Below are positions 16,046 to 25,082 of a stretch of DNA of 43,746 bases, in pieces (positions within the stretch are counted from its first letter, which is position 1; every line of letters starts with the position of its first letter). The notes under the pieces are model-generated. The model saw only the letters and a list, made by a program, of their open reading frames with translations, did no database searches and was not told where the DNA came from. Location of the stretch: positions 1 through 43,746 of the forward strand of contig CAZGVE010000026.1 in NCBI GenBank assembly GCA_964528845.1, given 5' to 3'. Origin of the DNA: FEN-1191 sp964528845. GTDB lineage: Bacteria; Pseudomonadota; Gammaproteobacteria; Steroidobacterales; Steroidobacteraceae. A program made the translations under genes and the position numbers.

Positions 16046-17257
16046 ATGTTGCGGAAAAACGCCATTGAGGTGCTGCCGAAGGCTGTGATGGGCCTCCTGC
16101 TGCTGGCGCTGCCAATGTGGGTCGCGGCGGGCACATTCACTACCTCCATTACGGCAGCGGGTCAGTATGAGCACGACTCCAATTTGTTTGACCTCCAGAA
16201 GGGATTCGCGCCGCCGGGATTTCCCCAGTCGACGCGGCATTCGGACAGCTGGTACGCCGCCAGCGGCACTGGCACTACCAAATATGACTGGAGCGGTCAG
16301 ACACTCTACGCCGACCTCTCAGGGAGCCACACCAGCTATAGCTACTTCTCGGAACTCGATCACTACGAATATAAGTTCGACGCGGGCTGGAAGGGCGAAT
16401 TCGCCAGCATCTGGAACGGGAGTCTCCAGGCCACGCGCGACCAGGCGATGGTGCCGTTCCTGGAGCTTACTGAGCCGATTCTGAGCCTCAGCACCCAGAC
16501 CCGCGGGGATGCCGGATTCGGCGTCCGCTTCCTGCCGAGCTGGCGACTCGAAGGTAGCGGGTTCCAGCGCACGGTCACCTGGCCGCTTCCCGGGACGCCC
16601 GATCTCAAACTCGAAGAGTCGTACGGACAGCTCACGGTTGAGTACGTCGGCACCGCCGCGCTGACCTCGGGGCTCAGCGTCGGATACCTCAGCGGCCAGG
16701 TAAGTGGCGCAGCGAATCCGCTGCTGGACGCTGCCTATCGCCAGACGTCAGCGTCATTCGTGGTCCACTACGCGGATGCAAACTCGACACTCGACGCGGA
16801 GGCCGGTTACAGCGAGCGCAAGTCCCCCGGCGCGAGTAGTGCGATCAACTCTGCCGCGGGTGGGTCCGGCCGTATCAGTTACGTCAACAAGCTCACGGGA
16901 AAGACCTCGTTGAACCTGCTCGTTTCGCGGGCGTTCAACGCCTACCTCACGAACAGCGGAACGGAAATTGACAACACGGCCTCGCTTTCCGTGCTCTGGC
17001 AGGCAACGTTCAAGATCGGCGTGACGGCCGCCTACGCCTTTGAATATTCGCAATTCCCGGGACAGGGTAACGCGCCAGTAGGTGGTAACCGAGGCGACCA
17101 CGTGCAAACGGCGAGCCTCAAAATCGACTACGCGGCGCTCCGTTGGCTCGGGATTGACACGTATGCGAATTATCAGACTCGTGACTCAAACCTGATCGGC
17201 GGCAACTTCAATGGTTCGGTCGTGGGTATCGACGTCACGCTGAAATACGACCCCTGA
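16046..17257 (+). CDS. Outer membrane beta-barrel of exopolysaccharide locus, EpsL-like
   Basis: The product is a 403-residue outer membrane protein. A signal peptide (LPKAVMGLLLLALPMWVAAG) is followed by many alternating, aromatic-rich short strands (YSYFSELDHYEYKFDAGWKG, TKYDWSGQTLYADLSGS) and ends KYDP after strand-like VVGIDVTLKY. This is the pattern of the EpsL-type barrel proteins found with exosortase-linked or methanolan-like polysaccharide genes. It may help pass the polymer through the outer membrane; direct proof for the family is weak. The ATG at 16046 is supported by GGAGAG five bases upstream, while the frame is open to 15998. It is transcribed away from the rest of the locus from its own promoter region. 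Confidence 0.7.
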   Translation: MLRKNAIEVLPKAVMGLLLLALPMWVAAGTFTTSITAAGQYEHDSNLFDLQKGFAPPGFPQSTRHSDSWYAASGTGTTKYDWSGQTLYADLSGSHTSYSYFSELDHYEYKFDAGWKGEFASIWNGSLQATRDQAMVPFLELTEPILSLSTQTRGDAGFGVRFLPSWRLEGSGFQRTVTWPLPGTPDLKLEESYGQLTVEYVGTAALTSGLSVGYLSGQVSGAANPLLDAAYRQTSASFVVHYADANSTLDAEAGYSERKSPGASSAINSAAGGSGRISYVNKLTGKTSLNLLVSRAFNAYLTNSGTEIDNTASLSVLWQATFKIGVTAAYAFEYSQFPGQGNAPVGGNRGDHVQTASLKIDYAALRWLGIDTYANYQTRDSNLIGGNFNGSVVGIDVTLKYDP

Positions 17258-17309
17258 GAATCGGGACTCGGCCGCCCCGGTCATTGCACCGCAGCGTCAC
17301 GCCATACCT

Positions 17310-17385
17310 TGGCGTCCCCAAGGGGATTCGAACCCCTGTTACCGCCGTGAAAGGGCGATGTCCTAGGCCTCTAGACGATGGGGAC
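17310..17385 (-). tRNA. tRNA-Glu(TTC)
   Basis: The - strand folds as a complete cloverleaf of 76 bases with encoded CCA. The acceptor pairs GTCCCCA with TGGGGAC, the anticodon loop is CTTTCAC inside a GCC/GGC-type stem giving anticodon TTC, and the T arm reads GGGG-TTCGAAT-CCCC. It is the last member of the gltX-tRNA-Ala-tRNA-Glu group, 24 bases after tRNA-Ala. Confidence 0.95.
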
Positions 17386-17411
17386 AGTCGATGCGGAAAT
17401 CCGGCAGATCA

Positions 17412-17487
<76 letters not shown>

Positions 17488-17526
17488 ACGGGCGGGGCGC
17501 GACGTTACGCAACCCCCTGATCGGTG

Positions 17527-18936
17527 TCAACCAGTCGCTCCCCGCGCCGCGAATTGCATCGCGCGCGCGAGGCGCGCGCGCACGGCATCGCGTCCGAGCA
17601 GCGCCGCGGTGATGTCGATCGGCGGGGACACGGCGCTGCCGGACAGTGCCACCCGCAGCGGCTGCGCCACCTTGCCCAGGGCGAGCCCATAGCGATTGGC
17701 CACTGCACTGATGACCTCGTGGATTGCGCCCGCGTTCCAGTCCTCCACCGTCGCGAATCCGTCCTGCAAGGCCTGCAGCACGGGCATCGCATCGGCAGCC
17801 AGATGCTTTTGCGCCGCCTTGTCGTCGAAGCGCTCGAAATCGCGGAAGAAGAACAGGCTGTTCTGCGCCATCTCGCGCAGGGTCTTGGCGCGCTCGCGCT
17901 GCGCGTTGACTACGCCCTCGAGCAACCGCTCATCCGGGCAGTCCACGCCGAGCGCCGCCAGCTGCGTCTTCAGCCCCTGCGCGAGCTGTCCGACCGGCGC
18001 GCGCATCATGTGCTGCTGGTTGAGCCACAGCAGCTTCTCGGGGTTGAACGCTGCTGCCGCTTTGTTCACGGCGCGGATGTCGAACGCCGCGATCATCTCC
18101 TCGCGGCTGAACACTTCCTGGTCGCCATGCGACCAGCCGAGCCTCACCAGGTAATTGAGCAGCGCATCTGGCAGGTAGCCGTCCTGCTGGTACTGCAGCA
18201 CGCTCACCGCACCATGGCGCTTGGACAGCTTTGCGCCATCGGGTCCGAGGATCATAGACACGTGTGCGTACACCGGTGGGTTGGCGCCGAGCGCGCGCAG
18301 CATGTTCATCTGGCGCGGCGTGTTGTTGAGGTGATCGTCGCCGCGGATCACGTGCGTGACACCCATGTCCATGTCGTCGACCACCACGCAGAAATTATAG
18401 GTCGGGTGGCCGTCGGAGCGCGCGATGATCAGGTCGTCGAGTTCCGCGTTCTGGAACACGACACGTCCGTGGACCAGGTCCTCGACCACGACTTCGCCGT
18501 CGAGCGGATTCCTGAATCGGATCGCTGGCTCGACGCCCGCGCGCGGCTCGGTGCGCTCGCGGCAACGCCCGTCGTAGCGCGGCTTCTCCTTGCGGGCAAG
18601 CTGCTGCTCGCGCAGCGCGTCCAGCTCCGCCTTGCTGCAGTAGCAGCGGTATGCCTGACCGCGTTCGAGCATCTGTGCGAGCACTGCGCGGTAGCGGTCA
18701 TAGCGCTTTGACTGGAAGTACGGACCCTCATCCGCGTCGAGCGCGAGCCAGGCCATCCCCTCGAGGATCACGCGCACCGCCTCGTCCGTGGAGCGCTCCC
18801 GATCCGTGTCCTCGACCCGCAGGATGAAGCGGCCGCCGGCATGGCGCGCATGCAGCCAGGAGAATAGCGCCGTGCGCACGCCGCCGATGTGCAGCATGCC
18901 GGTGGGGCTCGGCGCGAAGCGGGTGACTACGGTCAT
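17527..18936 (-). CDS. gltX: Glutamyl-tRNA synthetase
   Basis: The product is a 469-residue class I aminoacyl-tRNA synthetase that charges tRNA with glutamate. The N-terminus has RFAPSPTGMLHIGGVRTALF with the HIGH-type motif (HIGG), and the second signature is GAKLSKRHG. The zinc-binding-like segment (YRCYCSKAELDALR) and the anticodon-binding helical C-terminal domain are both present, and the length is normal for the bacterial enzyme. Whether it is discriminating or also charges tRNA-Gln cannot be told here. tRNA-Ala and tRNA-Glu follow on the same strand with short gaps and no clear terminator, so enzyme and one of its substrates may share a transcript. Confidence 0.97.
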   Translation of the reverse strand: MTVVTRFAPSPTGMLHIGGVRTALFSWLHARHAGGRFILRVEDTDRERSTDEAVRVILEGMAWLALDADEGPYFQSKRYDRYRAVLAQMLERGQAYRCYCSKAELDALREQQLARKEKPRYDGRCRERTEPRAGVEPAIRFRNPLDGEVVVEDLVHGRVVFQNAELDDLIIARSDGHPTYNFCVVVDDMDMGVTHVIRGDDHLNNTPRQMNMLRALGANPPVYAHVSMILGPDGAKLSKRHGAVSVLQYQQDGYLPDALLNYLVRLGWSHGDQEVFSREEMIAAFDIRAVNKAAAAFNPEKLLWLNQQHMMRAPVGQLAQGLKTQLAALGVDCPDERLLEGVVNAQRERAKTLREMAQNSLFFFRDFERFDDKAAQKHLAADAMPVLQALQDGFATVEDWNAGAIHEVISAVANRYGLALGKVAQPLRVALSGSAVSPPIDITAALLGRDAVRARLARAMQFAARGATG

Positions 18937-18983
18937 GGTCAGGTGACAGTCATGGAAGGGCGCGCATCCTACCGGCGCACGGA

Positions 18984-19012
18984 TTGATTCGCTATGGGTG
19001 GCGCGCTTAAAC
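18984..19012 (+). promoter_or_regulatory. Candidate tRNA-Val promoter
   Basis: TTGATT (18984-18989) and TTAAAC (19007-19012) are separated by 17 bases. The bases after the -10 (TCTGCGCCCC) are GC-rich, as in discriminators of promoters under stringent control. The tRNA begins about 20 bases after the expected start of transcription. The -10 is a weak match (three of six), so this remains a candidate. Confidence 0.4.
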
Positions 19013-19039
19013 TCTGCGCCCCCTGGACGACATCCCTAG

Positions 19040-19114
19040 GGGCGGTTAGCTCAGCGGTAGAGCACTGCCTTCACACGGCAGGGGTCACTGGTTCGATCCC
19101 AGTACCGCCCACCA
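19040..19114 (+). tRNA. tRNA-Val(CAC)
   Basis: The + strand gives a 75-base cloverleaf with encoded CCA. The acceptor pairs GGGCGGT with ACCGCCC, the anticodon stem CTGCC/GGCAG holds loop TTCACAC with anticodon CAC, and the T arm reads CTGG-TTCGATC-CCAG. It is divergent from gltX. Confidence 0.95.
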
Positions 19115-19187
19115 TCCAATTCAACGAGTTATGAGCGAGCCGGCCGGGGCGACAAGTTCCGCGCCGAACCAAGACGACTGCACGTTT

Positions 19188-19631
19188 TCACTTGATCCCT
19201 GCCGGACAGGTGGCGCTGAGCCACTTCGCCGTTCCGGAATACTGTCCGTTCATCGGGCCGGCCGGTCCGTTGGCATTGAGCTGCCCCGTCCCCTTGACGT
19301 TCTCGGCATCGAGCGCCTCGAGCCGCATGCTGAACGTCACGTCCCCCATGCCCTCTGGCCTGCACATGCCGTTGGCTTCCATATTGCTGCCGGTGGAGCT
19401 CACGACGGTCCAGGTGCAGTTCGCTTTCGGGTCCGTGAACGGGTACTGGTTCAGGTCTTCCTTGCGTATGCACGACTGGTACGTGCTCGTGTGCGGCGCG
19501 GGCAGCTGGCCGATCCTGCTGGTCATCGTGACCTGCCAGAGACCCGCCTTGATGCCAAGTGGAGTAAGGCCAGCCGCCATCAGCACGGTTGCCGCAAGCA
19601 GGACCGCAATCGACAGGATCACCGTGCGCAT
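19188..19631 (-). CDS. DUF3617 family secreted protein
   Basis: The product is a 147-residue exported protein. A signal peptide (RTVILSIAVLLAATVLMAAG) is followed by the family start GIKAGLWQVTMTSRIGQLPA. Cysteines in SCIRKEDL, ANCTWTV and GMCRPEG match the usual DUF3617 spacing, and the end is CPAGIK. The family is common in proteobacteria, is predicted periplasmic, and has no settled function. The ATG at 19631 has GGGGGA five bases upstream and puts the signal peptide at the very start, so I chose it over ATG 19658. It stands alone between tRNA-Val and a divergent cyclic-di-GMP gene. Confidence 0.75.
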   Translation of the reverse strand: MRTVILSIAVLLAATVLMAAGLTPLGIKAGLWQVTMTSRIGQLPAPHTSTYQSCIRKEDLNQYPFTDPKANCTWTVVSSTGSNMEANGMCRPEGMGDVTFSMRLEALDAENVKGTGQLNANGPAGPMNGQYSGTAKWLSATCPAGIK

Positions 19632-19903
19632 GGCTTCCCCCTGGGTTGGCATTTCCAATCAGCACTGCTGCCGTGCGGAGCGTAATACCCCCTGGCCGAT
19701 CCACGCAATAAAGCTCCAAGCAACCCATGCATGCGGCGTCATGCGGCGTGATGCGCCGCTGCTGCACTGCACCTATGTTCGGTCTCGCACATATAGACCG
19801 CGACCCAGTCAGCACATTTGCCGGCTGCGCCCTCAGAGGCGGGTTTGAGGTGGCATCCTGACTGCCCAAAGGTTCGACGCACCGATCGGAGCGCGACGCG
19901 GGT

Positions 19904-22669
19904 ATGTCCTCCCTCCCCGCCCATGAATTGCATGCGGCGAGACGACCTTCGCGATGGCTCTCCTGGGGCATCACGACCCGGTTGAGCATCGCCTTTGCGG
20001 CCGTCGCAGTGCTTGCCGCCGCAGTCAATCTGATCGTCGAACGCGGCGTCACCGTTGTGCGAACCAGTCAGCTGCGCCATGAGGCAGCGGACGGCGCGGC
20101 ACGGGCAGCGCCGCCGCGCGATATCGCTATTGAGCAGACCAGGAGCCTGCACGCCAACGCCCTGAATCGCGCAATCGCGACATTTTCCGCGGCAGCGCAA
20201 AGCCACGCTGCCTCCAATACCGGGACTGGGGCGCTGGACTTGTCGGGCGCCGCTCGCGAGCTGGATCGCGCGGCCGCGGACTTTCAGCGCGACGCGCGCG
20301 CTGACCCGGGTTCAATGGCCGCCGCATTACCCGCGCACCTGGCGCGATACCGCAATGACGTCAGCGAATTCCTACAGCTGTCGGATGCGCGGCAGGGTGT
20401 CATCGCGCAGTACTCGCGCCACTACGACGCCCTGTCGACACGTCTGCAGTCGTCTGTTGCCGGCTCATTGACCCTGTTCGGGCGCGTTCTTGCCCGACAG
20501 GTGGTGCTGCAGATTCATGCCGATCTGGATGAGGTGGGTCGCACCTATGCCGCGGTGCGGGCCACGGACGGCGCAGACCCGCTCGCACTGTCGTCCCTGC
20601 TCGCCGCCCAGGCCGCTCTCGCGCATCGCATCGACGCCAACAGCACTCACCTCCGCCGCTCCCAGGGTGCCGCATGGCTGGACGATACGCAGCAGGACCT
20701 GGCACAACTGATCTCGCAGAGCAATGCGCTGCGCAGTCTGGATCTGAGGCACCGCGAACTCATCGGTCGCCTGCTGCAGGAGCAAACGCTACTCACCGAG
20801 CTTATCGCCACGAGGCCGCCGCGGGATGAAGTCGCCGGTGCCAACCCGCGCGGGGCACTGCCGCTCCCATCAGCCTCAGCAGTCGCCGCCACCGGCGCTT
20901 CGATGGCGAGGAGACCCACTATCGCACCGGAAGCTACGGTCGCGACGGTCACGACCACCACAGAGGCACTGCGGGACCCGCACGATCGCCTCCTGGTCGC
21001 CTGGATGACTGGGCTGGTGCTGCTGATCCTGCTGGTGATCTGCGTGATGACGATCCGCAGCATCGTACTGCCGGTTCGGCGCATGCTTCGGGCGACGGCG
21101 CGACTGGCGTGCGGGGACATCGACGCGCGTGTACCTCGCGGCGGCATCAAGGAATTGGATACGCTGGCGATTGCTTTCAATCATATGGCCGAGCAGGTCG
21201 CGGCGGCGCGTACTCTGGCCGGCGAATACCAGCGCCAGCTGGAAGACAAGGTGGAACAGCGCACGCGCGAACTGCAGCACCTTGCCGAGCATGACCCTCT
21301 CACGCTGCTGCCGAACCGACGGCAGCTGCTGGCACGGCTGAACGACACCATCATCGACGCCGCCGCGGAGTCGCTCCATGTATGCGTTTATTTCATCGAC
21401 ATCGACAACTTCAAGAACATCAACGACAGCATGGGCCATGCGTTTGGCGATCAGGTGCTACGCGGTGTCGCACAGCGACTGCAGGCCTGCGCCGCCGGCA
21501 TCGGATTCGCGGCCCGCTGGGGCGGCGACGAGTTCACGGTGGTACATCAGCAGGCGCCGGCGCCAGACGCCGTACAGGAGCGCGGTCGTCAGCTCGTGGA
21601 GGCGTTCCATGATCCGATCAGCGTGGCGGGCCGTGAACTGGTGGTCACGATCAGCGTGGGTGCGAGCCTCTTTCCGGAGCATGCAATCAGTGGCGAAGAC
21701 CTGCTGATTGCGTCTGATGCCGCCCTGTTCCGCGCCAAGGCGCTGGGGCGCAACAGGCTGGCGCTGTTTGCTCCGGAGCTGCTGGTATCGGCCACGAACC
21801 GGTTCACCACCGAGCAAAGTCTGCGCCGAGCTCTCGAGCGTTCGGAATTCGAGCTGCACTTCCAGCCGGAACTCAATCTGGAGAGCCTGACGATCGATCT
21901 CGTAGAGGCGCTGATTCGCTGGAGGCAACCAGACGGCCGGCTGGCGCCGCCGGATGAGTTTCTACAAATAGCAGAGGACTCCGGCCTCATCCTCGAATTG
22001 GGCGACTGGGTGCTGCGGGAGGCCATAAGGACCGCTTCGATCTGGCACCACGGCGCATGGCCTGAGGTCAGGATGGCCATCAACGTTTCCCCCCGCCAGC
22101 TGCTGACCCGCGGCTTCGCGGCGCGCGTGCTCGCCCTGCTGCAGGAGTTCGGGCTGCCGCCTTCCAGTATCGAACTGGAGTTGACCGAGTCGGTACTGCA
22201 GAACGGACCCGCGATCGTCGATGCAATGCGGGAACTGCAATCCTCCGGCATCGCCATCGCGCTCGACGATTTCGGCACCGGTTATTCCTCACTCGCATCG
22301 CTCGAACATCTGCCGCTCAACCGCATCAAGCTCGACCGGTCCCTGATCAGCAATATCGACAGCGCCGGTCGTTCCTCTGCCATAGCGGGCGCGATCATCG
22401 ATTTGTGCGCCGAGCTCGCCCTCGAGGTGACCGCCGAGGGCATAGAGCGCCCACAGCAGCTCGCATGTTTGCTCGGACATCGCAGGATGCACCTGCAGGG
22501 CTACCTGATCTCCCACGCGGTGCCCGGCGCGCTGGTGCTGGCGCAGCGCGAGAGCATCTTCCTGCGCATGCAGGAGATCATGATGCCGGTGCGCGCCGGC
22601 AACGCTGCTCTGGAATCATCGGACAGCGCGCAATTCGACAGAACGCGGCGGAAGCGCTCGAAACTGTGA
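19904..22669 (+). CDS. Membrane HAMP-GGDEF-EAL cyclic-di-GMP protein
   Basis: The product is a 921-residue inner membrane sensor that could make and break cyclic-di-GMP. One membrane helix lies near residues 25-48, then comes a helical periplasmic region of about 310 residues, and a second helix (LLVAWMTGLVLLILLVICVM) starts near 365. A HAMP-like segment and a coiled coil (EDKVEQRTRELQHLAEHDPL) follow. The GGDEF motif is intact (RWGGDEF, about 540), but the usual inhibitory RxxD site five residues before it is missing. The EAL domain keeps VEALIRW (about 667), ELTESVL and DDFGTGYSS (about 787), so both activities are possible. The periplasmic part was not recognised as a named ligand domain. 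A second GGDEF-EAL gene follows after 100 bases. Confidence 0.88.
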   Translation: MSSLPAHELHAARRPSRWLSWGITTRLSIAFAAVAVLAAAVNLIVERGVTVVRTSQLRHEAADGAARAAPPRDIAIEQTRSLHANALNRAIATFSAAAQSHAASNTGTGALDLSGAARELDRAAADFQRDARADPGSMAAALPAHLARYRNDVSEFLQLSDARQGVIAQYSRHYDALSTRLQSSVAGSLTLFGRVLARQVVLQIHADLDEVGRTYAAVRATDGADPLALSSLLAAQAALAHRIDANSTHLRRSQGAAWLDDTQQDLAQLISQSNALRSLDLRHRELIGRLLQEQTLLTELIATRPPRDEVAGANPRGALPLPSASAVAATGASMARRPTIAPEATVATVTTTTEALRDPHDRLLVAWMTGLVLLILLVICVMTIRSIVLPVRRMLRATARLACGDIDARVPRGGIKELDTLAIAFNHMAEQVAAARTLAGEYQRQLEDKVEQRTRELQHLAEHDPLTLLPNRRQLLARLNDTIIDAAAESLHVCVYFIDIDNFKNINDSMGHAFGDQVLRGVAQRLQACAAGIGFAARWGGDEFTVVHQQAPAPDAVQERGRQLVEAFHDPISVAGRELVVTISVGASLFPEHAISGEDLLIASDAALFRAKALGRNRLALFAPELLVSATNRFTTEQSLRRALERSEFELHFQPELNLESLTIDLVEALIRWRQPDGRLAPPDEFLQIAEDSGLILELGDWVLREAIRTASIWHHGAWPEVRMAINVSPRQLLTRGFAARVLALLQEFGLPPSSIELELTESVLQNGPAIVDAMRELQSSGIAIALDDFGTGYSSLASLEHLPLNRIKLDRSLISNIDSAGRSSAIAGAIIDLCAELALEVTAEGIERPQQLACLLGHRRMHLQGYLISHAVPGALVLAQRESIFLRMQEIMMPVRAGNAALESSDSAQFDRTRRKRSKL

Positions 22670-22769
22670 GCGGCACCCGCGACCGGCCCGGTTCGCCGAC
22701 CGAGTATCGCCGCCAGATGATAGGCACCTTGCTGGCCAGCGGCCTGATGGGCGCGGGGGCATATTGTTA

Positions 22770-24554
22770 ATGCTGCGAGCACTCCTTGGCGGCAGACGCG
22801 CGGCGCACTACCGTGCCGTATTCGAGCAGTCACCCAATGGACTGCTGATCGCTCATGGCGAAACCTTCCGCATCGTCGATGCCAATGCTGCCATGCGGCA
22901 ATCGCTTGGCTATTCGCTTCGGGAGTTGCGCAAGTTGACGTTGCCGCAGCTCCTCGTCGACGAGCGCATCGATGCCGAGAGTCTCCGCAGCCGCCTGCGC
23001 CAGCCCGATCCGGGCATTCCAATCCCGCTGGTCCAGCGCTGTCGTGATGGCACGATGCTCAATGTCGAGGCCATCGGTCATCGCCTGAGCTTGGACGGCG
23101 CGGCGTTGCTCGCATTCACGATCAGTGACGTGACCGTAAAGCGGCTGGTGGAGCATCAGCAGCGCAAGAAGCAGCAGCAACTGGACCACCTGGCGCATCA
23201 CGATCCACTGACCGGACTACCCAACAGGCTGTATTTTGCGCAGTACTTGCCGGCGGCCATCGAGGAAGCCCGGCGTGCCAACACCATACTGGCGGTCCTG
23301 TTTCTGGACCTGGATCGCTTCAAGCACGTGAACGACTCGCACGGTCACGAGGCCGGAGACCACCTGCTGCAGGAAGTGGCACGCCGCGTACGGAACGCCG
23401 TGCGCAAGGAAGACACCGTGGTGCGCATGGGTGGCGACGAATTCATCGTCGTACTCCAGTCGCTCAAGGACTTCGAACTCATCGGCGTCATGGCGTCGCG
23501 CATCAATGAAGCACTGCGAGCTCCCATAGTGGTCGACGGTCATCGGCTCGTGACTACCGCGAGCATTGGAGTTGGCCTGTTCCCCCGCGACGGCAACGAC
23601 ATGGGGGAGCTGATGCGGCACTCGGACACGGCGATGTATCAGGCGAAGGAATCCGGACGCAATAATTTCAAGCTTTTCAGCCCAACGATGGCTAGAAGGC
23701 TGCGCGAGCGGGTTGCCATCGAGGCCAGCCTGCGGCTCGCGCTCGAGCGCGGACAGCTGCAGGTGCATTACCAGCCCATCGTCGAGATTGCCTCCCACCG
23801 GATCAGCGGACTGGAGGCGTTGCTGCGCTGGCAGCATCCGACCAACGGCTTTGTGCTACCGGCACGGTTCATAGAAATCGCCGAAGAGACCGGTCTTATC
23901 GTCCCGGTGGGCGATCTGGTCCTGCAGCGGGTGCTCGAGGACTTGAAATACTGGCGCCGCGAGGGCGGGCAGCTGGTGCCGGTCGCCGTGAACATCTCCG
24001 CGGTTCAACTGCAGCGATCCAACCTCTACGAGAAGATCGACAGCCTCACGCGCGCGCAGGGCGTGAATCCGGGGCTGCTGCAGCTCGAACTCACCGAAAG
24101 CGCCATGTTCGAGCGTCGCGAGGCACGCAGCGCGGAGGACGGATTGGACCCTATCTCCCAGTTGCGCGCCCTCGGCGTAGCTATCGCCATCGACGATTTC
24201 GGCACCGGGTTCTCGAGCTTCGGCTCGCTCAAGCGCTGGCAGCTGGACTATCTGAAGATCGACCGCAGCTTCGTGCGCGATCTGGTCCGGGAGCTGAGCG
24301 ACCTCGCGATCGTCGGCGCGATCATCGCGATGGCGCGGCACCTCAACATCAAGACCGTTGCCGAAGGAATCGAGGGATGGCAGCAGCTCGAGAAGCTCCG
24401 GGAACTTGGCTGCACCCACGCGCAGGGCTTCCTGTTCGCGCGGCCGGCTCCAGCGGCACAATGCCTGAAGTTGCTATCAGGCCGACCACTGAGCCTTACC
24501 GAGGGCGCGGCCCGCGCTCTGCGCGATGAACAGGTGATCGACCTCGCCGGATGA
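22770..24554 (+). CDS. PAS-GGDEF-EAL cyclic-di-GMP protein
   Basis: The product is a 594-residue soluble protein. A PAS domain covers about 12-125 (YRAVFEQSPNGLLIAHG, then IVDANAAMRQSLGYS). The GGDEF domain (about 140-300) has an intact active motif RMGGDEF and an inhibitory site RKED placed five residues before it. The EAL domain (about 320-570) keeps GLEALLRW, ELTESAMF and DDFGTGFSSF. It can therefore be active as both diguanylate cyclase and phosphodiesterase, with product inhibition of the cyclase. ATG 22770 has GGGGG about ten bases upstream; a TTG two codons earlier (22764) is an alternative. It is probably co-transcribed with the membrane GGDEF-EAL gene. Confidence 0.88.
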   Translation: MLRALLGGRRAAHYRAVFEQSPNGLLIAHGETFRIVDANAAMRQSLGYSLRELRKLTLPQLLVDERIDAESLRSRLRQPDPGIPIPLVQRCRDGTMLNVEAIGHRLSLDGAALLAFTISDVTVKRLVEHQQRKKQQQLDHLAHHDPLTGLPNRLYFAQYLPAAIEEARRANTILAVLFLDLDRFKHVNDSHGHEAGDHLLQEVARRVRNAVRKEDTVVRMGGDEFIVVLQSLKDFELIGVMASRINEALRAPIVVDGHRLVTTASIGVGLFPRDGNDMGELMRHSDTAMYQAKESGRNNFKLFSPTMARRLRERVAIEASLRLALERGQLQVHYQPIVEIASHRISGLEALLRWQHPTNGFVLPARFIEIAEETGLIVPVGDLVLQRVLEDLKYWRREGGQLVPVAVNISAVQLQRSNLYEKIDSLTRAQGVNPGLLQLELTESAMFERREARSAEDGLDPISQLRALGVAIAIDDFGTGFSSFGSLKRWQLDYLKIDRSFVRDLVRELSDLAIVGAIIAMARHLNIKTVAEGIEGWQQLEKLRELGCTHAQGFLFARPAPAAQCLKLLSGRPLSLTEGAARALRDEQVIDLAG

Positions 24555-24632
24555 CGCGGGGCAGCCGGCAGCCGAAATGTGCGTTGCCGCACCATCGGCA
24601 GCGAAGCGAGCCGATATGCTCAGGCAGGTCGT

Positions 24633-25076
24633 ATGGCTACGGAGTGGGCACGGGTGGCAGCACTCAGGCGGACCCATGAGCGGACCACGGTGGCGGCGCT
24701 GGTAGCGATCCTGGATCGCGCAGCGGCCGGCCGCAGGGCACTCTCGAGCGAGGAGAACATGTTGTTCATTGCCTGCCAGATCTGGGCGGGCGCCTCCATG
24801 CACAGCCTGCCGACGCTGCTGCGCTACAAGCCGGCAGAGAGTCTTCATACGGCCTCAATGGCGTTCGCCGCCATGGGCGCCACGCAGACCGCGGTAACAC
24901 TGCAGCGCGCCGCCGACCGTGCCAACGCCGCTTCGACATCGCGTCAGGTGCGCAGATTCCTGCGCGAGCTCGGCCAACGCCTGCGCGCAAGTGCCGAGCC
25001 CGTCGACCTGCTGATCGCGCGGTTTGCAAGCACGCTGGTCCCCGGACTCGCTGCCGGCGAGCTCGCGCTGCACTGA
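24633..25076 (+). CDS. Unknown protein, 147 residues
   Basis: I do not recognise this product with confidence. It is a helix-rich, Ala/Arg-rich soluble protein with no signal peptide or membrane segment. The middle (SSEENMLFIACQIWAGASMH, then AFAAMGATQTAVTLQRAADR) faintly recalls the DMP19/DUF4375 type, where a region on a small conserved core precedes an index-like helix, but the match is too weak to name. I chose ATG 24633 (MATEWARV) over the longer frame to 24579, whose extra residues look random. It lies 78 bases after the PAS-GGDEF-EAL gene on the same strand and could be its partner. The opposite strand also has open frames here, so coding is likely but not certain. Confidence 0.5.
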   Translation: MATEWARVAALRRTHERTTVAALVAILDRAAAGRRALSSEENMLFIACQIWAGASMHSLPTLLRYKPAESLHTASMAFAAMGATQTAVTLQRAADRANAASTSRQVRRFLRELGQRLRASAEPVDLLIARFASTLVPGLAAGELALH

Positions 25077-25082
25077 GCCCGG

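Noticed and set aside
22670..22769. A small gene between the two GGDEF-EAL genes
   Set aside because: Only a very short ATG frame (17 codons) exists, without a ribosome site. It looks like the end of the leader of the second gene.
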